Position numbers and translations under genes: made by a program. From positions 1 through 29,598 of IMG/VR virus record IMGVR_UViG_3300044680_000279: a stretch of 29,598 bases of DNA; one strand, 5' to 3'. Below are positions 7,760 to 16,400 of the stretch, in pieces. The first letter of the stretch is position 1. Every line of letters starts with the position of its first letter. The stretch is from a virus. Below the pieces are notes generated by a model. That model was not told where the DNA came from. It did no database searches and saw only the letters and a list, made by a program, of their open reading frames with translations.

Positions 7760-8482
7760 TCAGACCGAGCCGGCCTTGTCCGGCCGCAGGGTGCCCCGCT
7801 CCTTCGCCTCGTCGACGATGGCGGCATCAAGGGAATCGGGGTTCCCGCCATAGCCGCCGTTCGCCGTCGACTCGTAGAAGCAGAAGAGAAACAGGTTCTC
7901 CTCGGCCTCCGTCATCGAATCGGTGTGGTACTCGTTCCACTCCTCGCGGATGTGCTCGCGCACAGCCCCTTGGTCGGTGCAGCCGGTGGGGATTCCTCCC
8001 ATGATGATGACCTCCTGAGAGTCGGAAGAAGGGGGGGGTGCGGGCTCGGTGAGGAAGGCCATGCGGACATAGCCGATGGGGAAGATGACGCCCGGGATGT
8101 TCGGGATTTCCTCGACCCTCACGACAGCGCCCGTGTGCGGGTCGTCGACCATGACTCCATTGCCAAGGGCAACGCCGACATGATCCGGCCAGCCGTCCTC
8201 CCCGCCATCCCCCGGCACCCGCATCTCGGGAAGGTCGCCCGGTTGCATCCCCGTCAGGGTCGGGTCGGCCACCCGGTCGAGATCGGCCCACTCGTCATCG
8301 GTGGTGCGTGGGAACTTGATCGGGTTCCCCTCGAGGTCGACGCACTGCTCCGCCGCCCACTGGACATCGCCCGAGCAGTCGGCCCCCCCGTCGAACGGCT
8401 GATTCCCGCCGAACTTGTACGGGGTGCCCTCGGTCGACTCCATGAGCCGGAGGAAATTGGCGCGAGTGAACAGCAACGACAC
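7760..8482 (-). CDS. NlpC/P60-type endolysin
   Basis: A 240-residue protein whose first 145 residues form an NlpC/P60 cysteine peptidase domain. The motifs are YKFGGNQPFDGGADCSG (nucleophile C36), PGDLPEMRVPGD, H101 in WPDHVGVALG, and a polar third residue near DDPH (D114/H116). Enzymes of this family cut bonds in peptidoglycan stem peptides. After a Pro/Ser linker (residues 148-155), residues 160-240 form an unrecognised C-terminal domain (GCTDQGAVREHI, then LFLFCFYES), perhaps wall-binding. There is no signal peptide, so export would need the holin-like partners. The GTG start has no Shine-Dalgarno, but it coincides with the predicted transcription start of the promoter-like site at 8489-8526, pointing to a leaderless mRNA. 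It is the first gene of the lysis module. Confidence 0.8.
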   Translation of the reverse strand: MSLLFTRANFLRLMESTEGTPYKFGGNQPFDGGADCSGDVQWAAEQCVDLEGNPIKFPRTTDDEWADLDRVADPTLTGMQPGDLPEMRVPGDGGEDGWPDHVGVALGNGVMVDDPHTGAVVRVEEIPNIPGVIFPIGYVRMAFLTEPAPPPSSDSQEVIIMGGIPTGCTDQGAVREHIREEWNEYHTDSMTEAEENLFLFCFYESTANGGYGGNPDSLDAAIVDEAKERGTLRPDKAGSV

Positions 8483-8488
8483 GGCCGG

Positions 8489-8526
8489 AGGATACGGGTG
8501 GGGCTGGCCGGGAACCCGACAGTTTC
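8489..8526 (-). promoter_or_regulatory. Candidate late promoter A (shared 15-bp element + 17 nt + TATCCT)
   Basis: The plus strand carries GAACCCGACAGTTTC at 8512-8526, the same 15-mer as at 19016-19030 and 24220-24234. Read on the minus strand it is GAAACTGTCGGGTTC. Seventeen nt further on is TATCCT (8494-8489), a TAnnnT-type -10 hexamer. A start 7 nt downstream of this box falls on the G of the endolysin GTG at 8482. The site fills the 49-nt gap between the OB-fold gene and the endolysin. It shares 19 bp with site B. Confidence 0.65.
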
Positions 8527-8531
8527 GTGCC

Positions 8532-8792
8532 TCAGATCACCGCATCGGCCACCACGTAGAGATTGTTGACGATATGCATCATTACCCTGTCCCCCACGGC
8601 GCCGGTCCCCGCATACTGCCGTTGCTGGAGGACTGGAGCCGGCGTTTGGGCCCCGTCGATCAGGACCAGGAGCGGCGATACCGAGGTCACGGTGCCGAAG
8701 GCGATGTCTGGCTTGGCGGCCAGGTGCCCCCGGATGTGGGTGTTGAGAACGGTGATGAGCTTGGAGAGCTCGAGCTGGGAGCGGGCCGTCAT
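8532..8792 (-). CDS. Small OB-fold-like baseplate/tail spike protein
   Basis: An 86-residue protein starting at the ATG that overlaps the hub gene stop (ATGA); the longer frame to 8870 is a shadow of the hub gene. Residues 1-30 are helical (QLELSKLITVLNTHIRGHL). Residues 35-86 show the strand pattern of phage OB-fold spike and hub-tip proteins: FGTVTSVSPLLVLIDG, then PVLQQRQY, then GDRVMMHIVNNLYVVADAVI. Small proteins of this type follow the tail hub gene in many siphophages and sit at the tail tip. It is the last gene before the lysis module; the repeated promoter-like element begins 5 nt after its TGA. Confidence 0.65.
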   Translation of the reverse strand: MTARSQLELSKLITVLNTHIRGHLAAKPDIAFGTVTSVSPLLVLIDGAQTPAPVLQQRQYAGTGAVGDRVMMHIVNNLYVVADAVI

Positions 8793-10186
8793 TCGTCGGC
8801 GTCCTCGAGCCAGTCGCTGCCGCCGAAGTGGAAGTTGGGGAAATCGCGGAAGATCCGGCTGCCGTCCCACAAGATGCGCCGGAGCGGTTCGGCAAGGAGC
8901 CGGAAGCCCTCCAGTCCCGCCAGCCGCCCCCCGCTGCTGGTCGAGTAGGTCGACCCGAACGGGCTGTACTTGTAGCCGGTGTTCACGAAGGCATAGCGGG
9001 CGCCTCCTGCCGCCAGGTTGGAGGTCTGAGCGAACTGGGCGTCGGATGGGCCGGAGTTGGCGACCAGATCGGAGATGGGGGATCCCACAGGGATGAAGGT
9101 GAAGTTGTCAAGGACGGAATAGTCCATCGAGATCGTGGCGAGCTGGAGGATGAAGCTCCCCTGCACCGCGGCGGGCCCGCTGTTGAGATAGGCGACGTCG
9201 TAGGCGTTGAGGAAGGGGAGGGGGAGCGTGTCCATCGCGACTGTGCGCGTCAGGCCGAGCACCTGCGGAAGGAGGGCCTGAGCGATCGCAGTGCATTGGG
9301 CATTGTCGGTGACTGTGGCGATCTGGACCGGGGGCGCCGGCACGAATCCATAAGGCCCGGGGGCATAGGTCGGAGAGGTCGGGTCCATGTCGTAGGCGCT
9401 GCCGAAGAGGGCTGTATCGTTCGTCGGATTGGTGCCCGTGACGATGACCCCGTTGTAGCCCGGGTTGTTGGAATAGACGGCCGTGATGTCGTTGGCCACG
9501 TTGCCCGGGCCATCCTGAATGGCGCAGACCACCGCGCTCCCCCCATTGGAGGGGCTCGGGGCCACCACAAGAATGCCGTTCGGATCGAAATAGGCCACCA
9601 TGCCGGCCGCCATCGCGATCGACTGGATGCACGCCCACGGGTCGGTGCCCGGCGCATATATCTGCTGGGCACAGGTGAAGGTCGTCGGCGCGATGTTGTA
9701 GATGACCCCGGGGGCCTGCTGCTCGAGAATGGCGATGATGACCTCGGGCACGGTGGCGCCCACCGCCGAGGTGAATACATCGTTGAAGAGGGCATTGGAA
9801 ATCCTGAGGCTCCGGTCGGTGCCATCAACGGTGAGGATGGGCCCCGGGTCGTCGTTCCCGCCGGCACCCGTCACGACGTCGCACTCGCCGACGCCAAACA
9901 CTCCTTGCGGATACCAGATCGGCTCGCCGTCGACGAGAAAACCCTTCCAAATCTTGACCTCGACCCCGGCCGGCTGGAGGAGGCCGGCGCCTCCGCTGGT
10001 CGGGATGAGGAGGCCGGTCGGATCGACGCACTGGAAGGTGCATGTCGCCATGTTCTCCGAAGTGATGTCAAGGGTGACCGAGCCGCCCGGCAGGATGTTG
10101 TCGATGCTCCCAATGGTGACGTCGTTGACGAGGACATCGACCTTGCAGATGACGGTGCAGGAGTTGGCACCCAGCGTGTCGGTCAT
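8789..10186 (-). CDS. Tail hub / baseplate protein (Tal- or gp27-like)
   Basis: A 465-residue minor tail protein. Residues 13-110 resemble the first hub domain of siphophage tail-tip proteins: VDVLVNDVTIGSI, then TCTFQCVDPTGLLIPT, then PQGVFGVGECDV, where substrate strands pack around the tail axis. Residues 115-390 continue a gp27-like pattern including VPEVIIAILEQ, DPNGILVVAP, ITAVYSNNPGYNGVIVTG and LNAYDVAYLNSG. The C-terminal 70 residues are Gly/Ser- and Arg-rich and lead into an acidic end. It starts with ATGA overlap on the preceding minor tail gene, and it is followed by the OB-fold protein, a standard hub-spike pairing. The assignment rests on pattern and order, without a catalytic signature. 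Confidence 0.7.
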   Translation of the reverse strand: MTDTLGANSCTVICKVDVLVNDVTIGSIDNILPGGSVTLDITSENMATCTFQCVDPTGLLIPTSGGAGLLQPAGVEVKIWKGFLVDGEPIWYPQGVFGVGECDVVTGAGGNDDPGPILTVDGTDRSLRISNALFNDVFTSAVGATVPEVIIAILEQQAPGVIYNIAPTTFTCAQQIYAPGTDPWACIQSIAMAAGMVAYFDPNGILVVAPSPSNGGSAVVCAIQDGPGNVANDITAVYSNNPGYNGVIVTGTNPTNDTALFGSAYDMDPTSPTYAPGPYGFVPAPPVQIATVTDNAQCTAIAQALLPQVLGLTRTVAMDTLPLPFLNAYDVAYLNSGPAAVQGSFILQLATISMDYSVLDNFTFIPVGSPISDLVANSGPSDAQFAQTSNLAAGGARYAFVNTGYKYSPFGSTYSTSSGGRLAGLEGFRLLAEPLRRILWDGSRIFRDFPNFHFGGSDWLEDADE

Positions 10187-10626
10187 GGCGGGGAGACAAC
10201 CTGACAGACCATGCTCACGTTCCGCACCACCTTGTCGGAGTTGAAATACCGGAGCGATGGAAGGTTGGTCGAGTCGTTTTTGGTCGGCCCGAGGCGCACG
10301 TAATACTGGCCGGTCGGATAGGGGCCCTTGAGGATGAGCACGTTCTGCGTGGCGCGCATGTTCTCGAACGCCTGGTAATCCGAGTCGCCGATGAAGGTGA
10401 GCTGGAAGGAGATCGACGGGAGTCCGAATGCGTCGGAGAGAACGACGGGATCAGGGCGCCCAATAATCGGGACGATCTGCTGCCGGTCCTGGGAGACGGT
10501 ATCGAAGGTCCCGGGCGCCAGGCTGAGTCCGAGGACCTGGCTCGTCACCGGGTCGGCGAGCCACCAAACGAGACTGTCGGGAACATTGGTGGTGACATCG
10601 GTCCAGTTGCCGGCGATCGTGCCCAT
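10183..10626 (-). CDS. Minor tail protein
   Basis: A 147-residue protein that starts 3 nt after the stop of the preceding fibronectin-like gene. It has a strand-rich sequence with DPVTSQVLGLSLAPGTF, GRPDPVVLSD, ISFQLTFIGDSDYQAFENM and PTGQYYVRLGP. This order resembles the small minor tail proteins placed between distal-tail and hub genes in actinophages. No cysteine pairs, catalytic motif or membrane segment is present. Likely a component of the tail tip; the exact position is unknown. Confidence 0.65.
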   Translation of the reverse strand: MGTIAGNWTDVTTNVPDSLVWWLADPVTSQVLGLSLAPGTFDTVSQDRQQIVPIIGRPDPVVLSDAFGLPSISFQLTFIGDSDYQAFENMRATQNVLILKGPYPTGQYYVRLGPTKNDSTNLPSLRYFNSDKVVRNVSMVCQVVSPP

Positions 10627-10629
10627 GAA

Positions 10630-11946
10630 TCAAACCTCCGCTGTGAGCTGGCACCGATAGAGGCGGGTGTAACCATGGGGGGCCTCGAGGTCGACGACGC
10701 TGACCGTCTGAGTGTCCGCCGGCAAGGGGAGATTGGTGCCGTTGCGGAGGGGCCACCATGTAGATCCCCCATCGTCCGAATATTGGATCGAGGCGAAGGT
10801 GTGACCAACGAGGCTCTGGACAAGAGGCATCCCCGGAGCGAAGGGAAGGCGACCCAAGCCCGGGACGGCGTTGATGTCGTTGGAGACGTTTCCGACAGGA
10901 TCGTTCCCGACGACCGTGCAGGTGACAATGGGCATGCCGCCAGGCCCCGTCCCGGGAGTGGCCGTGAACGTCGGGTCGGCAGGAGCCGCGAACGAGGTGG
11001 TGAATGCCGAGGATGCCCACGAGCTCGTCACGCCGCCCGTCTCCGTGATCTGGACATAGGCGCAGTAGGAGCCCTCCGACAGGGCAACGGGACAAGGGAC
11101 GCTGTTGGTATAGGCCCCGGAGATCGTGCCGGAGTCCCATACGGCCGCGCTGACCCCCGGCTCGAAACCGCCTGCCGCGACCTGCGCTGCCGTGTAGACA
11201 ATGGCCCGGTAAGCGATCTGCTGGGGGGTGACGGTATCGTTCGCGGTCGGCGTGAAGGGCGCATAGCAGACCCAACCCATCGACGTCTGGCCCGTGGGAT
11301 CGAACACCGCATCCCCGACGGTGGTCGGCCAAGTCGGCTGCACACTTCCCGAGGTTTCGGGGGCCTCGGTGCTGCCCCTGCGCAGATAGACAAAGCCATT
11401 CGGGGGCGACGGCTGCACCTGATCGCCGAACTGATAGGTGGTGCTGGGAGCCCAACTGGGGATCGGGAGCTGGGGAGAGGGAAGTCCCGGCGTCCATGTC
11501 ACCGTCACCATCGCATCGGCCACCGTCCCGGTTGGAGAGGTGATCGTGGCCGTCGGAGCGCACAGGGCCGTGACGGTGATGTCCTGCGCGAAGGGGCCCG
11601 TACCATTGACATCGGAGGTGCAGACCGAGATGTTGTAGATGACTCCATCCTCGAAGGCACCCGGCCAAATCAGTTCGCTCTCCTCCGTGCTCGAGTTGAG
11701 AACGAAGGTGGATTGCCATGCCGAGAGGGAGGCATTCCAGAAGAGATAGCTACCGGCTCCCGTGATCTTGGCCCGGATGGCATAGCTGGTCTGAGTGACT
11801 CCGAAGATCGATGGGTTGTACTGCCATTCGACCAGACACCCGGCGTTCGGGATGCCGGCCAGGTCCGCATAGCTCGCGTTGACCGGACTGAGGATGGTGG
11901 GTGCGAAGCAGGGAGTGGCGAGGATCCCGCCGACGATGATGGGCAT
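10630..11946 (-). CDS. Minor tail protein with fibronectin-III/Ig-like domains
   Basis: A 438-residue protein with three or four beta-sandwich modules. The first (about residues 15-130) contains VEWQYNPSIFGVTQTSYAIRAK and ends in GPFAQDITV. The second begins with TITSPTGTVADAMVTVTWTPG (residues 133-155). A third ends in SYCAYVQITETGGVTSSWASS (about residue 310). A last module covers residues 320-438 (PTFTATPGTG to LYRCQLTAEV). The repeating 'W ... Y.A.v' pattern is that of FnIII-like modules used in tail tips to contact host surfaces. A Trp-rich insert (PSWAPSTTYQFGDQVQP) resembles a carbohydrate-binding module. It follows the fibre paralogues and precedes the hub. Confidence 0.75.
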   Translation of the reverse strand: MPIIVGGILATPCFAPTILSPVNASYADLAGIPNAGCLVEWQYNPSIFGVTQTSYAIRAKITGAGSYLFWNASLSAWQSTFVLNSSTEESELIWPGAFEDGVIYNISVCTSDVNGTGPFAQDITVTALCAPTATITSPTGTVADAMVTVTWTPGLPSPQLPIPSWAPSTTYQFGDQVQPSPPNGFVYLRRGSTEAPETSGSVQPTWPTTVGDAVFDPTGQTSMGWVCYAPFTPTANDTVTPQQIAYRAIVYTAAQVAAGGFEPGVSAAVWDSGTISGAYTNSVPCPVALSEGSYCAYVQITETGGVTSSWASSAFTTSFAAPADPTFTATPGTGPGGMPIVTCTVVGNDPVGNVSNDINAVPGLGRLPFAPGMPLVQSLVGHTFASIQYSDDGGSTWWPLRNGTNLPLPADTQTVSVVDLEAPHGYTRLYRCQLTAEV

Positions 11947-11951
11947 TTAGA

Positions 11952-12602
11952 TCAACACCCCAACGCGGACCAGTTGAGCCGCACCGGCATCGAGTTCCAT
12001 GTGTTGGCTCCATCGACATAGAGACAGATGGCCCGGAAGGAAGAGAGGCCACTCCCGAGGCCATCCAATGAAACGAACGGATTGTCCGGGGTGCCGAGAT
12101 TGGAGCCTCCCGGCACGATGTGGGTCGGATATTGGCCGGCATCCACATTTAGGGCGATGATTGCATTGGCGAACGCGGTCGGATAGTGGACCACGACGAA
12201 GCCGTTGCTGTCGGAGGTCCCGAGATAGACCCCCGACTGCCAGGTCCAATGGGGAGTGGTCGGCAGCTCGCCCCATATCGGATTCGGGTTCTTGACGTGG
12301 GGGAGATTGCCCAAGGCGCTGTAGTACGGAAGAACCTGCACCCTCTCGATCATCGGGTCGCCCCCGACCGCATAGGAGAGGTCGTAGAACCCGGGCTCGG
12401 CGAAGAAGGAGATGTTCCCGAAGCCATCCGTGTTCACCGGATTGTCAGCGGCGGAGTCTCGGGTCTGGTCGGTATAGAGGCGCGTTGCATTCTCCGTGCC
12501 GGCCGCATAGACGGTCACGGGGGTGTTCGGGCATGGGCCTCCCCCGGAATCGAGGAGGCCACTGGGGCCGAACATGCCAGCGAGACCATAGGGAGACTTC
12601 AT
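11952..12602 (-). CDS. Tail fibre protein, paralogue 1 (gp53-like C-terminus)
   Basis: A 216-residue protein, clearly a tandem duplicate of the gene just upstream (12604-13209). Shared blocks in the same order are PNTPVTVY, LYTDQTR, VLPY, WQSGV, ALNVD and a terminal WSALGC. The N-terminal 75 residues look like a small beta-sandwich that docks fibres to the tail. Residues 110-216 resemble the phage fibre C-terminal fold (gp53-like) in which a strand-rich head ends in '.W.A.G.'; this copy carries an extra GSNLGTPDNPFVSLDG insert. I chose ATG 12602, one base after the preceding stop, over the longer frame from 12668, which overlaps the paralogue. Probable role: receptor binding. Confidence 0.7.
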   Translation of the reverse strand: MKSPYGLAGMFGPSGLLDSGGGPCPNTPVTVYAAGTENATRLYTDQTRDSAADNPVNTDGFGNISFFAEPGFYDLSYAVGGDPMIERVQVLPYYSALGNLPHVKNPNPIWGELPTTPHWTWQSGVYLGTSDSNGFVVVHYPTAFANAIIALNVDAGQYPTHIVPGGSNLGTPDNPFVSLDGLGSGLSSFRAICLYVDGANTWNSMPVRLNWSALGC

Positions 12603-12603
12603 C

Positions 12604-13209
12604 TCAACACCCCAGCGCCGACCAGTGAACCCGGACAGTCGCGGAGTCGTAGGCACCGCCGTTGGCATCGGTGCAGAGCACCTTGAAAGAGCTCAGGCCG
12701 CTGTTCGCAGCGTCCTGAGACACGAAAACATTGGTGGTCCACTCGCCAGGGTCCACATTGAGCGCCACGACCGCATTGGGGAACGCTGCCGGATAGTTGA
12801 CGACGATGAATCCCGAAGTCGAGGAAGTCTGCACGCTCACCCCCGACTGCCACCACCAAGTGGGATTGGAAGGAATCGACCCCCAAATGGCCGAGGCGTC
12901 CTGAACCTGCGGGAGGCTGGCGAGATCCCCGAAGTATGGGAGCACCTGCACGGTGAGTGGCGTGACGATTCCGCCGACCTCGACCACCAGGTCGTACAGC
13001 CCGGGATTGGCGAAGAACAGGAGCTTTCCATTGGCGTCCGTGTCGACGGGATTGGTCGCCGCTGTCCCTCGGGTCTGGTCGGTGTAGAGGCTCGCCGGCG
13101 TCGTGGTGCCGTGGTTGTAGACGGTGACGGGAGTGTTCGGGACCGGGGTGCCCTGCGAGTCGAGGATGGTCTCCGCCCCGTACATCCCGGCCGAGGGGTA
13201 GTTGCTCAT
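12604..13209 (-). CDS. Tail fibre protein, paralogue 2 (gp53-like C-terminus)
   Basis: A 201-residue protein starting at ATG 13209, with AAAGGAG just upstream and an ATGA overlap on the zinc-ribbon gene. Residues 1-75 (PNTPVTVYNHG, LYTDQTRGTAATNPVDTD, FFANPGLYDL) form a beta-sandwich module. Residues 100-201 form a second module with WWWQSGV, FIVVNYPAAFPNAVVALNVD and a final VRVHWSALGC that matches the end of gp53-like fibre domains. It is the more compact of two tandem copies, and the DNA around the two stop codons is still alike (TCAACACCCCA on the plus strand at 12604 and 11952). No signal peptide. Likely host-range determinant at the tail tip. Confidence 0.7.
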   Translation of the reverse strand: MSNYPSAGMYGAETILDSQGTPVPNTPVTVYNHGTTTPASLYTDQTRGTAATNPVDTDANGKLLFFANPGLYDLVVEVGGIVTPLTVQVLPYFGDLASLPQVQDASAIWGSIPSNPTWWWQSGVSVQTSSTSGFIVVNYPAAFPNAVVALNVDPGEWTTNVFVSQDAANSGLSSFKVLCTDANGGAYDSATVRVHWSALGC

Positions 13210-13442
13210 GGTGCTCCTTTGGATGGAATGAGGGCATGTCGGCGTTCGAGAGCGACCGCTTCGGCGACTTCCCCGCGATGACCGAAGTCGCGCTTCGAGC
13301 GGCGCCACAGCCGGCGCGCTTCGGGGCTGAGTTCCGCCTCCCACCATGCATGCCGGCATCGGGAGCACAGCCAGGGGGCGTGCTCACCCGAGAGCCGCAC
13401 TCTCTCGAGCTCCCCCCCGCACATGAGACAGGTCATCATCAT
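13206..13442 (-). CDS. Small zinc-ribbon protein behind tape measure
   Basis: A 78-residue protein with two CxxC pairs, C5-C8 (TCLMCGG) and C26-C29 (LCSRCRHAWW), a classic zinc ribbon, followed by a basic helical tail (EARRLWRRSKRDFGHRG). The start region is three consecutive ATG codons (13442-13434) that overlap the tape measure stop, so the exact start is uncertain by two residues. Its own stop overlaps the fibre gene start (ATGA). Function is unknown; zinc ribbons of this size may bind nucleic acid or act as structural adaptors. A small zinc protein inserted between tape measure and fibres is unusual. Confidence 0.7.
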   Translation of the reverse strand: MMMTCLMCGGELERVRLSGEHAPWLCSRCRHAWWEAELSPEARRLWRRSKRDFGHRGEVAEAVALERRHALIPSKGAP

Positions 13443-16400
13443 GCTGCCATCGGTCCTGTCGGTGCGCGCTGGAGAGCGCGTCGGAGATCGGGGATCACGC
13501 TTGCGACTCCCTTCTGTGCGGCCTGCTGAACGGCCCATGGATCGCTCGAGCCCCTGGCATCGACGTTCACCTCGATATGGGTTCCGGCCCCACCGCCACT
13601 CGCGGCGACCATGGCACTCGACATGACGAACTCTCCGCCGTGGACGATGGCCAGCGAGGGCGCCCCCTCTGGACCGCCGACCCAGCCGCCGGTATCGAAG
13701 GATGGGATGTTCGGGATGTGGGGGAACAGGTGGATGCCGAGGAACGAAGGATCGTGGGCGTTGGCGAAATTGATGGCGCTGTTCAGGGGACCGATCAATC
13801 CGTCGATGATCTTTTCGCCCACCCCGGCGAGCCAAGACCCGGCACCGGCGAACGCCCCTTGCACCGCCCGCGCCATGCCGGAGAAGGCATTAGGAAGCGA
13901 GGACGTGACCCAGTGGGTGATGCCACTGACCACTCCATCGAAGGCATGAGGGAGCTTCTGCGTGACGAAGGTATCGATGGCCCCCGTGAAGCTGTCGAAG
14001 GCCGAGGCGATGACGTGACGCACGTTGTCGAATCCGTGGGGCAGGGAATTGGTCACCCAGTTCGCGATCCCGCTGCGCACCAGATCGAAGGTGTGCGGCA
14101 GGGAGTTGCTGACCCAGTTCGAAACGCTGCTGGTCACCAAATCGAACCCCGAAGCGATGGCATGGCGGGCGGTATCGAATCCGTGCGGTAGGGAGTTGGT
14201 GAACCAGTCAGCGATCCCATGACGCACCAAATCGAACGTGTGAGGAAGCGAGTTGGTGACCCAGTTCGAGACCCCGCCGGTTATGTCATCGAATCCGTGC
14301 GCGATGGCATGGCGGGCGGTATCGAATCCGTGCGGCAGGGAGTTGGTAGCCCAATTCCCGATGTCCTTGGCGCCCTCGCCCAGCCAGTGCTCGAGGTCGT
14401 GAGTCCAGTTGGCGAGATCCTGCGACCCGCGGTTGAGAAAGCCGCCGAAATCCCTGGCGGCGATATCGGCCGCGTGCCCGACGTCGAAGAATGCCTTGGA
14501 GATGTGCTGGAGCTCTTGGAGCCAGCCCGGAGGAGGCTTCGGCGGTAGCGGGGTGTTCTCCTTGTAGTTGGCCTGCTGGAGCGCCCTGAGTCTCTGATCG
14601 GCCGGCGTGTTTCCGATGATCCCCGTGTCCTGCAAGTCGCCGAGCTTCGAGCGCCCGGTCGGCGAGACGGGGTTCGACGGATTGAGGTAGGGAGCCAAGG
14701 CTGCCTGTTGCGGGATCGGCACGCCCCGATAGGCCGCCGCGGCGATCGCCTCATTCTCCGCCAGGGTGCGTTGGTTGGCGGGAAGGTTGGCCCCATAGGC
14801 GCCGAGGAACTGCTGTGCCGGGGTCAGGGCCGGAAGCTGCGGGGGGTGCAGCAACCCTTGGATCTTCTCGTAGGCCCACCCGATGGCAAGGATGGCGGCG
14901 GGGATGGCGAGGAACGGGGAGGCTTCGAGAGCGAGACCGCCGAGGACCCCGCCGAGGATGGCGAGTGCCGCGGTGAGATCACCAATCGGGATCTTCTGGA
15001 TGAGCCCGGTGAGCCCCTGGAAGGCCGGGGTCAGCACCTTCATGATGGTCAGACCGATGGGAGCGAGCGCCTTGAAAAGATCGACCAAGACGTGCCAGAC
15101 CAGATCACCGGCCGCCCCCAGGAATCCGAAGGCGGTCGTCATCCCCTGCATGAAGCCGGGGCCGAGCTTGACATGGTTCAGGAAGGTGGCCAGGCCGCCA
15201 GACACCCGATCGAACCATTTGCCGACCGCCTGTGCTGGGGCACCTCCGAACAGCTTGAGGAATCCACCGAAGGCATTGCCCATGTTGATGAGGAAGTGAC
15301 CGAATTCATCCATGACCGGACCGACGTCCTTGGTCATGGTGGCCATGAACGACCTGAAGCCGCCGCTCTGGAGCCCCCGGTCGATCGAATCGAAGAATCC
15401 GGACATGGACTTGATCGCGGCCTCGCCGAACGGCGCGACATAGTGGAGCGCGTCGCCGAGCGAATGAAGGAAGGTGATGATCTGTGGGTCGATCTCTTGC
15501 TCGGCCTTGCCGAGATAGGAGGACCCCGAGGAGACGATGGGGGCGATCGCCGCGGCGATGGAGTTGGCCTGAGGGGTGTACGACGCGAGGGTCTGCTGCT
15601 CGGTGATCTTGGCGGTCTCATTGGCTGTGGCCGCCTGTGCCGGCGTCATCAGGCCGGCCGCCACGGCAGCCGCATCGGAGCTCACCGTCGACTGATAGGT
15701 GGAAGCCGCGGTCTTGGCGCCGGAATATGCCTCGTAGCCCTTCACGAGGTCGAGGAGACCGGGGATGAATGCCGCCGCGGTGCCGGCCAGTCCGATCGAG
15801 GTGCCGGCGATGGCGCCGCCCGTGGCGAGCCCCACCGCCCCGAGAACAGGGACGGCGAGCGAGGCAAGGGGAACGCCGAACTGGAGGGCCGGGGAGAGAT
15901 TGCCGAGGGAGTCGACGAAGCTGCCGGCGCCGCTGACCGCGCCAGTCAGTAGCTTGCCGAAGAACCCTCCCCCGCTCCCGCCACCCAGCGCGCTCTCGGC
16001 ATCGCTGATGATCCCCTTGGACAGGGCCGAGGTGAACGAGCCCGAGACCTCCTTGCCCGCCTTGCTGGCCCACTTCTTGAGGTCGGACTCGATCTGGCTC
16101 CTGCCCTTGAACAGAGCAGAGAGCGGGTTCGTCTTGCCCTGCGCCCCGAACTGGCCGAACACCTCGTACTCGCCGTCGGTGAGGGCGGCCTTGGCGTCGG
16201 CCTTCCACATCTCGGCGAACTGTTCGGCGTCGGACTTGACCGCGCCGCCGCTACCACCGAAGGCCCGGAAGATGACCGAACCATCACTGCCGATGCTGGC
16301 GGCGCCCGGCAGGCCATTCGTGAAATCGTTGAGGAAGGAGGAGTCCGCCTCATTGGCGGCCACCTTCTCGGCGAGGTTCTCCGCCCTGGCGATGGCGGCG

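Noticed and set aside
7756-7851. Longer start for the membrane protein at 7375-7755
   Set aside because: The added residues overlap the endolysin 3' end and have Pro/Arg/Ser shadow composition with no RBS.
10570-10584. GAGACTGTCGGGAAC, a near copy of the shared promoter-like element, on the plus strand
   Set aside because: It lies inside a minor tail gene coding sequence, in the opposite orientation, and matches at 12 of 15 bases; likely chance.
10675-12021. Long plus-strand open frame (448 codons), with similar ones at 8828-10204, 14708-15952 and 25371-26924
   Set aside because: These lie opposite well-supported structural genes and have Arg/Gly/Asp-rich shadow composition caused by high GC; no domain is visible.
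12599-13387. 262-codon minus frame overlapping the fibre paralogue
   Set aside because: It is a shadow in another frame; the true gene at 12604-13209 has a paralogue and a proper RBS.
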